A stretch of DNA of 64,000 nt from Candidatus Dormiibacterota bacterium (GTDB lineage Bacteria > Acidobacteriota > Polarisedimenticolia > Gp22-AA2): NCBI GenBank assembly GCA_035635555.1, contig DASQAT010000046.1, forward strand, positions 1 to 64,000. The letters run 5' to 3'. The notes beneath the pieces are model-generated. The model was not told the origin of the DNA and made no database searches. It was given only the letters and a program-made list of their open reading frames with translations. Shown piece after piece: positions 1-7,594 of this stretch (position 1 is the stretch's first letter; each line of letters opens with the position of its first letter). Position numbers and translations under genes: made by a program.

Positions 1-1
1 C

Positions 2-202
2 TACTGGCACGCGTGGGGGATCACGCTCGCCGCCCTGGCGATCTCCTTTGTCGGACTCCTCGGCCTGGGGCTGGGGTTCCTGGTGACGAGCGTCTGGTTC
101 TGGCAGGTCGCCGGGTACAGCTTCGCCACGGTGTTCTCGCAGCGCTTCGACCTGTTCGGCACACACCCGACGTCCGGCGATGAGCCGGTCCGCCGGCGGT
201 GA
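2..202 (+). CDS. C-terminal fragment of an integral membrane protein (5' end outside window)
   Basis: The frame is open from the window edge to a TGA at 200-202 and encodes 66 residues. Most of the fragment is two hydrophobic stretches (ITLAALAISFVGLLGLGLGF and the region around VWFWQVAGYSF), followed by a polar, arginine-rich tail ending in RRR. This fits a protein whose last membrane segments are followed by a short cytoplasmic tail. No catalytic motif is visible and the family cannot be named from this piece. It converges on the antitoxin gene, with only 8 bases between the two stops. Confidence 0.55.
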   Translation, partial: YWHAWGITLAALAISFVGLLGLGLGFLVTSVWFWQVAGYSFATVFSQRFDLFGTHPTSGDEPVRRR

Positions 203-210
203 CAGGTGCC

Positions 211-525
211 TTATGCGACTTTCAGGTTCCGACGGCCTGGCTTGACGCTCAGGTGAACCCGCGCTCCGAGGCGAGCCAACATGTCGATGAGAGCGTCGGT
301 GCTGAAGAGATCGATCCGACCGCGGAGAAGGTCACTGACGCGCGGCTGGGACACGCGCAGCACCTTCGCTGCCTCCCGCTGCTTGAGGCGGCGAGTCGTG
401 ATGAGCTTCTGGACCTGGATCATCAGATCCGCGCGGACAAGAAGATGCTCGGCCTCCTCGCGACGGAAGCCGAGATCCCGGAACACGTTGCCGGTCGAGG
501 GCGTTACCTTGAGCTTCGTGGTCAC
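211..525 (-). CDS. HigA-type antitoxin, XRE-family helix-turn-helix protein
   Basis: A 104-residue protein with a helix-turn-helix in its middle: residues about 45-75 include QREAAKVLRVSQPRVSDLL, where 'SQPRVSDLLRGR' is the recognition helix. It is expected to bind and neutralise the toxin encoded just upstream and to repress the shared promoter. The start is a GTG at 523-525. The purine-rich GGGAGGA that serves as its ribosome-binding site lies inside the last codons of the toxin gene, and one base separates the toxin stop from this start, so translation is probably coupled. Toxin-first gene order is typical of higBA modules. The family call is strong; the symbol is left blank because many related XRE antitoxins exist. 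Confidence 0.88.
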   Translation of the reverse strand: MTTKLKVTPSTGNVFRDLGFRREEAEHLLVRADLMIQVQKLITTRRLKQREAAKVLRVSQPRVSDLLRGRIDLFSTDALIDMLARLGARVHLSVKPGRRNLKVA

Positions 526-526
526 T

Positions 527-877
527 CTATCCTCCCGTCAAATGCCCAGTACGCCGCTGAGCGAGCAGAGCTCGGAATCGTTCGCTGGCGAGTTCTACGT
601 CGACTTTAGGTGTCTTTCTCGTGCGCTTCTCGAACGCATGGAGCACATAGACGGCCTCCACGAACTTGGCGACATACAGGACGCGGTGCTCGAGCGCCGT
701 GTGGATCCGAATCTCCCGGACTCCCGGCCCGATGGTTGGCATGTGTTTCGAATCCAGCGGCTCCAAGCCTTGCTGGACACGGCGAAGCTGAAACCCTCCC
801 AGTCGCCTGGCAGCCCTGGGAAAAGCGCGAATGTCCCTGCGCGAGCTGCCGAGCCACTGGAGCCGCTTGTCGGACAC
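527..877 (-). CDS. HigB/RelE-like toxin, phage-derived Gp49-like family
   Basis: A 116-residue protein matching the Gp49-like HigB family: the N-terminal 'WLGSSRRDIRAFP', then 'RRVQQGLEPLDSKHMP', 'GPGVREIRIHTALEHRVLYVAKF' and 'VYVLHAFEKRTRKTP'. Members are RelE-fold mRNA interferases that cut mRNA on the ribosome. The pattern is complete, so the toxin looks intact. The start is a GTG at 875-877. A near-consensus promoter (883-911) would begin transcription within a base or two of that GTG, so the message is likely leaderless. It is the first gene of the operon, followed by the antitoxin after a single base. Function is inferred from family; the residues needed for RNA cleavage cannot be tested here. 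Confidence 0.88.
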   Translation of the reverse strand: MSDKRLQWLGSSRRDIRAFPRAARRLGGFQLRRVQQGLEPLDSKHMPTIGPGVREIRIHTALEHRVLYVAKFVEAVYVLHAFEKRTRKTPKVDVELASERFRALLAQRRTGHLTGG

Positions 878-882
878 GGCTC

Positions 883-911
883 AATATATAAGTACTTGTA
901 TGTACGGTCAA
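883..911 (-). promoter_or_regulatory. Promoter of the toxin-antitoxin operon with a palindromic operator candidate in the spacer
   Basis: On the minus strand, TTGACC (906-911), a 17-base spacer and TATATT (883-888) form a near-consensus sigma70-type promoter. The spacer holds the imperfect palindrome GTACATACAAGTAC (892-905), well placed for antitoxin autorepression. Transcription would start near 876, essentially on the toxin GTG. The same 77-base gap feeds the divergent dnaE2 gene. Confidence 0.72.
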
Positions 912-954
912 GCGCAAAGTGGAGATGCCTGTTGGGGACGACGGAGTTGATGCC

Positions 955-3900
955 GTGAACGATCCCGGGTTTGTCCACCTCCAAGTCCGTTCGCACTACA
1001 GCCTGATGCGCGGTGCTTCGAGCCTGGAGGCGCTGTGCGATGCCGCGGCCGGGCGCGGCATGCGGGCGATCGCCTGCACCGACGTCGACGGATTGTACGG
1101 GGTCGTCCGTTTCCGGGAGATCGCCCTGGAGTGCGGACTGCGGCCGATCCTCGGGGCCGAGGTGACGTCGCCCGAGGCGGGGCGCGCGCGGGCGGGGGAG
1201 AGGGCGACGCTCCTGGTGAAGACGGCTGAGGGGTACGCCAACCTCTGCCGCATCCTGACGCGGCGGCACCTCGACCCCGGCTTCTCGGTCCAGGACGCGC
1301 TGCGGGATGATTCGGCGGGGCTTCTCGTTCTGTCGCCGTCGCTCGCCGTCCTGCGGGCGGCGCTCGAGGCGAAAGGACCGCGCGACCTCTACCTGGCGCT
1401 GAGGTCGTCGGCCGCCCCGTCGGCCGCGGAGGGGACATTCGAAAGGCTGCGCGCGGTGCGGCGGCTCGGGATCGAGCCGGTCGCGGTCAACGACGTGCAC
1501 TTCGTGGACGCGGGCGGCTTCGACCTGCACCGGCTTTTGCGCGCCATCGCCCTCAACACGACGCTCGACCGCGTCCCGCCTGAAGAGCTGGCCTCGTCCC
1601 AGGCGTGGCTGAAGCCGCCCGCCGAGATGGAGCGCGCCTACCCGCACTGCCCGGAGGCGCTCGCGGCGACGGCGCGCATCGCCGAGGAGTGCGTCCTCGA
1701 TAAGCCGCCCTGGGGCGCGCTCGTCTTCCCGCGCTTCGCCGATCTGTCGATCGACGGCGCACCGGCGGACCCGGGGGGCGACTCGTTTACCCTGCTGAAG
1801 ACGCGCTGCGAGGAGGGGGCGCGCCGGCGTTACGGTGCCATCACCCCCGCCGTGCGCGCCCGGCTCGACCACGAGCTGGGGATCATCCGCGACAAGCGGT
1901 TCGCCGACTACTTCCTCGTCGTGCAGGAGATCGTGAAGCGCTCGCCTCGTACCTGTGGCCGGGGCTCGGCGGCGGCGTCGATCGTCTCCTACGTCCTCGG
2001 CATCACGCACGTCGAGCCGATCAGGCACGACCTGTACTTCGAGCGCTTCCTGAACCGCGGCCGCGTCGATCCCCCCGACATCGACGTGGACTTCTGCTGG
2101 GACGAGCGCGACGACCTGCTCGACTGGGTGTTCAAGACGATCGGCGAGGAGCGCACCGCGATGATCGCCAACCACGTCACCTTCAGGGCGCGCGCCGCGG
2201 TGCGCGAGGTGGCGAAGGTGTACGGCCTGCCCGACGCCGAGATCGCCCGGGTTGCGACCGGCCTGTCGCGCTACTGGGGGGCCGAGACGGCGCTCGAGGC
2301 GACGGCGCGCAGTCCGTTGTTCCGCGGCGGGGAGTTCGACCCGAAGCAGGGGGGCATGCTGGCGCGGCCGCCGTGGCCGGAGATCCTGCGCGCGGCCGCG
2401 CGTCTCGACGGCTTCCCGCGCCACCTGTCGGTGCACTGCGGCGGCGTGGTCATCGCCCCGGAGGGCGTCGAACGCCACGTGCCGGTCGAGCGCGCCGCCA
2501 AGGGGGTGCGGGTCATCCAGTGGGAGAAGGACCAGGCGGAGGAGGCCGGCCTGGTGAAGATCGATCTCCTGGGGAACAGGTCGCTGTCGGTCATCCGCGA
2601 CGCCTGCGCCGCGGTGCGCGCGGCGGGCGGGCCGGACCTGCCGTACGGCTCGTTCGATCCGATCGACGATCCGCGCACACAGGAGAAGATGCGCGACGGC
2701 GACACGATGGGGGTGTTCTACGTCGAGTCGCCCGCCATGCGGCAGCTGCAGCAGAAGACGCGCCGCGGCGACTTCGAGCACCTGGTCATCCACTCGTCGA
2801 TGATCCGGCCGGCGGCCAACGACTACATCCGCGAGTACGTGAGGCGGCTGCGCGGCGGCGCCTGGACGTCGCTCCACCCGATCCTGGACGAGGTGCTGCA
2901 CGAGACCTACGGGATCATGTGCTACCAGGAGGACGTGGCGCGCACGGCTATCCGCATGGCCGGGTTCACCGACGCCGAGGCGGACGGGCTGCGCAAGGTC
3001 CTGTCGAAGAAATGGGCGGGGAAGAAGGTCGAGGACTACCGGCAGCAGTTCACCCGGGGCGCGCTCGCGCGCGGCGTGGCGCCGCACGTCGTCGAGGAAG
3101 TCTGGCGGATGATCCTGTCGTTCTCCGGCTACTCGTTCTGCAAGCCGCACTCGGCGTCGTACGCGCTCGTGTCGTTCAAGTCCTGCTACCTGAAAGCGCA
3201 CCACCCGGCGGAATTCATGGCGGCGGTCATCAGCAACGGCGGCGGCTACTACTCGACCTTCGCCTACGTCTCCGAGTGCCGGCGGATGGGGCTCGAGGTC
3301 CTGCCGCCCGACGTCAACGACAGCGACAAGGCGTACACCGGGCGGGACCGGCGGGTGCGCGTCGGATTGATGCAGATCAAGGGGCTGCGCGACGAGGCGG
3401 TCGAGGCGGTCGTCGGAGAGCGGAAGGGGGGCGGGCCGTTCGCCTCGTTCGACGAGTTCCTCAGGCGCGTGCCGATCGATCCCTCCGACGCGCGGCTCCT
3501 CATCCGCGCCGGTGTGTTCGACGCCGTCGGCTTCGGCGCGAACGGCCGTCCGGCCCGAGCCGCCCCGGACCTGGCGATCCGGCCGCGCCTGCACTGGCGC
3601 CTCGCCGAGTGGGAGGTGAAGACGGGGGGGCGGTGCTCGGCGGCGCGCTCGCTGTTTCCTCCCGATCTCGGCCCTTTGCCCGAGCCGCGGTCGTACGACG
3701 AGAAGCATCTCCTGCGGGACGAGGCGGACACGCTCGGTTTTCTGGTGAGCCGCCATCCGCTGACGCTGTACCGCGGGCACCTCCTGGCGCTGCGGCGATC
3801 CGGCACGATACCGGTGCGCGCCACCGCCCTGAAGGAGCACGTCGGCCGGCGCGTGACCACGATCGGCTGGCTGATCACGGGCAAGGTCGTGACCACGAAA

Positions 3901-4170
3901 GACGACGAGCCGATGGAGTTCATCTCCTTCGAGGACACCACGGCGATCTACGAGACGACCTTCTTCCCGCGCGTCTACGAGCGCTTCTGCCGGATGCTGA
4001 CGACGGCGCGGCCGTACGTGCTGAGGGGGAGGATCGAGGAGGACTTCGGCGCGCTGGCGATGACGGTCGAGGACGTGGAGTTTCTCGACCGCGCGGCGCC
4101 GGGTCGCGGCGCGCAGCGCCCGGCGCCGCCCGATCGCGATTACAATGACGCGGTCGCGGGTCCTTCATGA
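955..4170 (+). CDS. dnaE2: Error-prone DNA polymerase DnaE2 (C-family alpha subunit)
   Basis: A 1071-residue replicative-type C-family polymerase used in translesion synthesis. In order it shows an N-terminal PHP domain (RSHYSLMRGAS..., ACTDVDGLYG), the palm with catalytic aspartates in PDIDVDF (about residue 375), the polymerase core including GRGSAAASIVSYVLGI, a helix-hairpin-helix region, and a C-terminal OB fold (VTTIGWLITGKVVTTKDDEPMEF). The length and the short C-terminus match DnaE2 rather than replicative DnaE1. GTG at 955 was chosen because GGAG lies 8 bases upstream and the PHP domain begins directly after it; GTG 919 and ATG 925 are in-frame alternatives. DnaE2 usually acts with ImuA and ImuB, but neither is adjacent. 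The upstream neighbour is instead a divergent toxin-antitoxin operon. Confidence 0.93.
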   Translation: MNDPGFVHLQVRSHYSLMRGASSLEALCDAAAGRGMRAIACTDVDGLYGVVRFREIALECGLRPILGAEVTSPEAGRARAGERATLLVKTAEGYANLCRILTRRHLDPGFSVQDALRDDSAGLLVLSPSLAVLRAALEAKGPRDLYLALRSSAAPSAAEGTFERLRAVRRLGIEPVAVNDVHFVDAGGFDLHRLLRAIALNTTLDRVPPEELASSQAWLKPPAEMERAYPHCPEALAATARIAEECVLDKPPWGALVFPRFADLSIDGAPADPGGDSFTLLKTRCEEGARRRYGAITPAVRARLDHELGIIRDKRFADYFLVVQEIVKRSPRTCGRGSAAASIVSYVLGITHVEPIRHDLYFERFLNRGRVDPPDIDVDFCWDERDDLLDWVFKTIGEERTAMIANHVTFRARAAVREVAKVYGLPDAEIARVATGLSRYWGAETALEATARSPLFRGGEFDPKQGGMLARPPWPEILRAAARLDGFPRHLSVHCGGVVIAPEGVERHVPVERAAKGVRVIQWEKDQAEEAGLVKIDLLGNRSLSVIRDACAAVRAAGGPDLPYGSFDPIDDPRTQEKMRDGDTMGVFYVESPAMRQLQQKTRRGDFEHLVIHSSMIRPAANDYIREYVRRLRGGAWTSLHPILDEVLHETYGIMCYQEDVARTAIRMAGFTDAEADGLRKVLSKKWAGKKVEDYRQQFTRGALARGVAPHVVEEVWRMILSFSGYSFCKPHSASYALVSFKSCYLKAHHPAEFMAAVISNGGGYYSTFAYVSECRRMGLEVLPPDVNDSDKAYTGRDRRVRVGLMQIKGLRDEAVEAVVGERKGGGPFASFDEFLRRVPIDPSDARLLIRAGVFDAVGFGANGRPARAAPDLAIRPRLHWRLAEWEVKTGGRCSAARSLFPPDLGPLPEPRSYDEKHLLRDEADTLGFLVSRHPLTLYRGHLLALRRSGTIPVRATALKEHVGRRVTTIGWLITGKVVTTKDDEPMEFISFEDTTAIYETTFFPRVYERFCRMLTTARPYVLRGRIEEDFGALAMTVEDVEFLDRAAPGRGAQRPAPPDRDYNDAVAGPS

Positions 4171-4201
4171 TGCAGAGAGAACCGCGGAATCGCGCCCGGC
4201 C

Positions 4202-5386
4202 TCAGCCCCGGCGCCGGCGCTGCGCCGGCTCGGCCGGCGGCTCGGACAGGACCATCGTCACCTCCCGGCGGTGGCCGTCCCGCACGATCTCCAGGACGGC
4301 CCGCTCACCCGGCTTGAGACGCGACAGCTGGGTGCGCACGTCGTTGTCCGAGACGACCGGGCGGCCGCGGAACGAGACGATCACGTCGCCGCGCCTCAGA
4401 CCGGCCTCGGCCGCCGGCCCGTCCGGATCGACGCCCGCCACGACGGCGCCGCGCGCGTCGTCCAGTCCGAAGGCGCGCGCCAGCTCCGGCGTCAGCCCCT
4501 GGATCGCGAGGCCGGTGTAGCCGCGCACCACCCGGCCGGTCTTCACGATGCTGTCCAGGACGTCACGCGCCATGTTGGACGGGATGGCGAAGCCGATCCC
4601 CTGGTAGCCGCCGGAGCGCGAGTAGATCGCGGTGTTGATGCCGATCACCTCGCCACGGGTGTTCACCAAAGCACCGCCGGAGTTGCCCGGGTTGATCGCT
4701 GCGTCGGTCTGGATGAAGTCCTCGTAGTCGGCCAGGCCCAGGCTGCCGCGGCCGATGGCGCTGATGATCCCCATGGTGACCGTCTCGCCCAGGCCGAACG
4801 GATTGCCGACCGCCAGGACGACGTCGCCCACCTCCATCTTTTCCGAGTCGCCCATGGCGGCGTGCGGCAGGGAATCCTTCTCGACCCGCAGGACGGCGAG
4901 ATCGGTGCGCTGATCGGCCCCCAGGATGCGCGCCTTGGTCTCACGTCCGTCCGACAGGGCCACCTTGACTTCCTGGGCCTGCTCGACGACGTGATAGTTG
5001 GTGAGGATGGTCCCGCGCTCGTCGACGAACACGCCGGAGCCCAGACTCATCTCGCGCTTCTCGCGCGGCACGACGAGACCCGGGAACTGCTGCCCGAAGA
5101 AGTCGCGGAAGAACGGATCGACCAGAAACGGCGAGTACTCGTAGGTGCGGATCACCTTGAGGGACGAGATGTTCACGACCGCCGGCATGACGGCGCGGGC
5201 CACGGCGGCGTAGCCGTCCTGAGACGGCACCGCCGGGACGACGGGGGAAGCCGGCGCGGCCCCCGCAGCCGGACCGCTGTCCATCGCAGCCGCCGGGACG
5301 GCGCGGCCGGCCGGGACCACGGCGGACAGCGCCGCCCCCAGAAATGCGCCCGTAGCGAGAAGAGCGAGCGCGGTCGCGGGCTTCAT
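4202..5386 (-). CDS. Do/HtrA-family serine protease with one PDZ domain
   Basis: A 394-residue periplasmic protease of the HtrA/Deg group, which degrades or senses misfolded envelope proteins. Residues 1-33 form a signal peptide or anchor (ALALLATGAFLGAALSAVV), followed by an alanine/proline-rich linker. The trypsin-like domain carries the triad His132 (TNYHVV), Asp162 (RTDLAV) and Ser236 (NPGNSGG). One PDZ domain follows from about 286 to 385 (GYTGLAIQGLTPELARAFGL ... GLRRGDVIVSFRGRPV). A single PDZ resembles DegS or HhoA rather than two-PDZ DegP. The start ATG is at 5384-5386, and a TATAAT box lies upstream on the minus strand. It converges on dnaE2, with 31 bases between the stops and no clear terminator. 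Confidence 0.93.
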   Translation of the reverse strand: MKPATALALLATGAFLGAALSAVVPAGRAVPAAAMDSGPAAGAAPASPVVPAVPSQDGYAAVARAVMPAVVNISSLKVIRTYEYSPFLVDPFFRDFFGQQFPGLVVPREKREMSLGSGVFVDERGTILTNYHVVEQAQEVKVALSDGRETKARILGADQRTDLAVLRVEKDSLPHAAMGDSEKMEVGDVVLAVGNPFGLGETVTMGIISAIGRGSLGLADYEDFIQTDAAINPGNSGGALVNTRGEVIGINTAIYSRSGGYQGIGFAIPSNMARDVLDSIVKTGRVVRGYTGLAIQGLTPELARAFGLDDARGAVVAGVDPDGPAAEAGLRRGDVIVSFRGRPVVSDNDVRTQLSRLKPGERAVLEIVRDGHRREVTMVLSEPPAEPAQRRRRG

Positions 5387-5433
5387 GCGGTGCGAGGACG
5401 CCGGTTCATTGCATCCCTCTGAAAAAGGATGTA

Positions 5434-5439
5434 ATTATA
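5434..5439 (-). promoter_or_regulatory. -10 box upstream of the HtrA gene
   Basis: A perfect TATAAT on the minus strand, about 48 bases before the htrA-like ATG. No convincing -35 box is visible at 16-18 bases. It sits in the 90-base gap between this gene and the divergent MgtC-like gene. Confidence 0.4.
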
Positions 5440-5476
5440 CCCGCGGTCCGATCGGTCTTCGAGGAGGAGAACGAAC

Positions 5477-6163
5477 GTGCTCGAGTCCTGGCAGACGATG
5501 AGTCCCCTGGTGATCGATTTCCTGCCGAAGGCGCTCCTGGCGATCGCCTGCGGCGGTCTCATCGGGGTCGAGCGCGAGATCAAGAACAAGCCGGCCGGCT
5601 TCCGCACCAACATCCTCATCTGTCTCGGGTCGATGCTGTTCATGTGGCTGTCGGCGCAGGTCGCCATGGTCGTCGCGGTCGGGCGACCGGCCGATCCCGG
5701 CCGCATCGCGGCGCAGGTGGTGGCGGGGATCGGCTTCCTCGGCGCCGGCACGATCATCCAGTCGCGGGGACGGATCACCGGCCTGACGTCGGCGGCGATG
5801 ATCTGGGTGGTGTCGGCGGTCGGCATGACCATCGGCGCGGGGTACAGCATCATCGGGGTCATCACCACGGGTCTGGTGCTCCTGGTGCTGGTGGGGCTGG
5901 GACTGCTGGAGCGGCGGGTGTTCCGGCGCTGTATCTTCTACGATCTGCAGATCGCCTTCGACGACGACCAGGGGCGGACACGGCGCGAAATCGAGCACGC
6001 CCTGCGTTCCCTCGGACGACCCCTCGAGGCGTTCAACCTCAGGCGGGCGGGGGACCACCTCGTCCTGACCGTCCCGTACTGCGACGCCCACCCCCACCAC
6101 AAGAAGTTCCTGGGGGAGCTGTGGAAGATCGAGGGCGTGCGTGAAGTCCGGCCCCTGCGCTGA
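5477..6163 (+). CDS. MgtC/SapB-family inner-membrane protein
   Basis: A 228-residue protein with four to five membrane helices in the first 150 residues and a soluble C-terminal domain. Family hallmarks are ALLAIACGGLIGVERE near the N-terminus, FRTNILICLGSMLFM, and the stretch GIGFLGAGTII followed by ITGLTSAAMIWV. Relatives are linked to growth at low magnesium, inhibition of F-type ATP synthase and intracellular survival, but the role in free-living bacteria is unclear. The C-terminal 70 residues (LQIAFDDDQ..., KKFLGELWKIEGVREV) resemble the ACT-like tail of MgtC proteins. The start is GTG 5477 with GAGGAGGAG about 8 bases upstream. It stands alone, divergent from the HtrA gene. Confidence 0.88.
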   Translation: MLESWQTMSPLVIDFLPKALLAIACGGLIGVEREIKNKPAGFRTNILICLGSMLFMWLSAQVAMVVAVGRPADPGRIAAQVVAGIGFLGAGTIIQSRGRITGLTSAAMIWVVSAVGMTIGAGYSIIGVITTGLVLLVLVGLGLLERRVFRRCIFYDLQIAFDDDQGRTRREIEHALRSLGRPLEAFNLRRAGDHLVLTVPYCDAHPHHKKFLGELWKIEGVREVRPLR

Positions 6164-6198
6164 CCCTCGACTGCGGAGGGGACGACCCCGCTCCCCGC

Positions 6199-7383
6199 TC
6201 AGTAGGTCGTCTCGACCTGCAGCCCGCTCGGGATCTCGAGGCCCAGAAGCTTCGCCGTGGACCCGTTCACGGCCAGCTCGAACTCCCTGGAGCGCAGGAT
6301 CTTGAAGTCGGACGGCTGAAAAACGCCGCGCAGGATCTCCTGGGCCACGCGTGAGGTCTCCTCTCCCAGCCTCTCGTACGACGCGCCGTACGAGAACAGC
6401 GCGCCGCGCTCCACCCATTCCGGCGTCGGGACGGCCAGCGGCACGTGGTTCTTCAGGGACCAGGAGGTGATGATGTCCTGCGCGCGACGCGTGGAGGTGA
6501 GGTCGTCGTTGGGCGCGATGAGAACGTCGATCCTTCCCCGCAATCCGTTGAGGGCCGGCAGCAGCTCGCCGGTCGTGCGGCAGAGTCGGAGCTCCACCGT
6601 CAGCCCGCGGTGCTGCGCGCTGTCCTTCAGGTCGCGCGCCAGGAGCGAGGAGGTGTCGGCCTGGTACACCAGCCCGACGCGGCGCAGGTGGGGCAGGACC
6701 GAGGCGACACGCTCGAACAGGCGGTCGGAGTCCGGCTGGTTGATCAGAAAACCGATCGTCTCGGCCTCGAGGTCGTAACGACGCGGGTCGGTGATCAGGG
6801 TCAGGATCGAGGGGATGTCCGGGACGTCCCGCCGGATCAGACGGGCCGCGCGAAGACCGGCGCCGACGATGAGGTCCGGGTGCTCGGCTCGGACGCGCCT
6901 GACCGTCTCGGCGGCATCCCGTTCGCGGTCGAGCTCGACGACACGCACCGGGACACCGACATGCGTCTCGAAGCCGCGGATGAACTCCTCGTACGGGAAC
7001 GGGTCGCGGGTGACGAGCGCCACGATGTCGCGGTCCCCCGGGTGCTTCAGACGGAAATTGACCGTGCGGGTGCGGCCCGCCTCGGAGAACATCCCCGAAT
7101 AGGCCAGGGAACGGAACCCCGTCCCCTCGGCGCTCACCGAGCAGGTGTGATTCGGAGGAATCGCGGGGAAGCGGTAGCGTCCGCGCGCGTCCGTGGTCGC
7201 CCGGCTGGTCGTGATACCGTCGCCGCTCATCGTCACGATGGCGCCTGGGATGGGCGTTCCGGAAGCGTCGGCCACGACACCGGAGATCGTCGCGACCTCC
7301 TGCGAGGCCTGCAGTGTGATGGACAGGAAGAGGCAGGCGAGGGGTGCCGCCGCCAGAAAGAGCGATCGGCGTCTTCTGATCAT
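6199..7383 (-). CDS. Exported ABC-type substrate-binding protein with N-terminal carboxypeptidase-regulatory-like domain
   Basis: A 394-residue exported protein. Residues 1-27 form a signal peptide (RRRRSLFLAAAPLACLFLSITLQASQ). Residues about 30-113 are a carboxypeptidase-regulatory-like beta-sandwich (ISGVVADASGTPIPGAIVTM ... TDARGRYRFPAIPPN). The remainder resembles the ABC_sub_bind family of two-lobed periplasmic binding proteins (HPDLIVGAGLRAARLI, VPDIPSILTLITDPRRYDLE, RRVGLVYQADTSSLL, RIDVLIAPNDDLTSTRRAQDIITSWSLKNHVPLAVPTPEWVERGALFSYGASYERLGEETS). No permease or ATPase gene is adjacent, so it may be a sensor or orphan receptor rather than a transporter part. The domain pairing is unusual. 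Its ligand cannot be predicted. Confidence 0.8.
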   Translation of the reverse strand: MIRRRRSLFLAAAPLACLFLSITLQASQEVATISGVVADASGTPIPGAIVTMSGDGITTSRATTDARGRYRFPAIPPNHTCSVSAEGTGFRSLAYSGMFSEAGRTRTVNFRLKHPGDRDIVALVTRDPFPYEEFIRGFETHVGVPVRVVELDRERDAAETVRRVRAEHPDLIVGAGLRAARLIRRDVPDIPSILTLITDPRRYDLEAETIGFLINQPDSDRLFERVASVLPHLRRVGLVYQADTSSLLARDLKDSAQHRGLTVELRLCRTTGELLPALNGLRGRIDVLIAPNDDLTSTRRAQDIITSWSLKNHVPLAVPTPEWVERGALFSYGASYERLGEETSRVAQEILRGVFQPSDFKILRSREFELAVNGSTAKLLGLEIPSGLQVETTY

Positions 7384-7514
7384 CGGGACCTCCAGGGCGC
7401 CCGGGACGGCGACCCGACTTCGCTGGACCCCCGAACCAAGGTGGCAGCGTTCTTATCCCCACTTATAGGCCTCTGCGGCCGGCAGGTCAATGGGCGAGGG
7501 GCCCCCGCGCGGCA

Positions 7515-7544
7515 TTGACACAGCGTCCGAAGACGTCCTAGGAT
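7515..7544 (+). promoter_or_regulatory. Promoter of purC
   Basis: TTGACA (7515-7520), an 18-base spacer and TAGGAT (7539-7544). Transcription would start about 45 bases before the purC ATG. The same TAGGAT -10 appears at 57423. Confidence 0.65.
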
Positions 7545-7594
7545 GCGCCCCTTCAGCCCAGGCCCATGCGCGGGCATCGAGAAGGCGCCGGACG

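Noticed and set aside
892-905. GTACATACAAGTAC as a LexA box controlling dnaE2
   Set aside because: It does not match any LexA consensus I can recall well enough, and its position in the toxin promoter spacer fits antitoxin autorepression better.
595-3840. A 1081-codon open frame on the minus strand opposite dnaE2
   Set aside because: Rich in Arg/Pro/Gly with no domain. High GC keeps the antisense frame free of stops, and the plus strand encodes an unmistakable polymerase.
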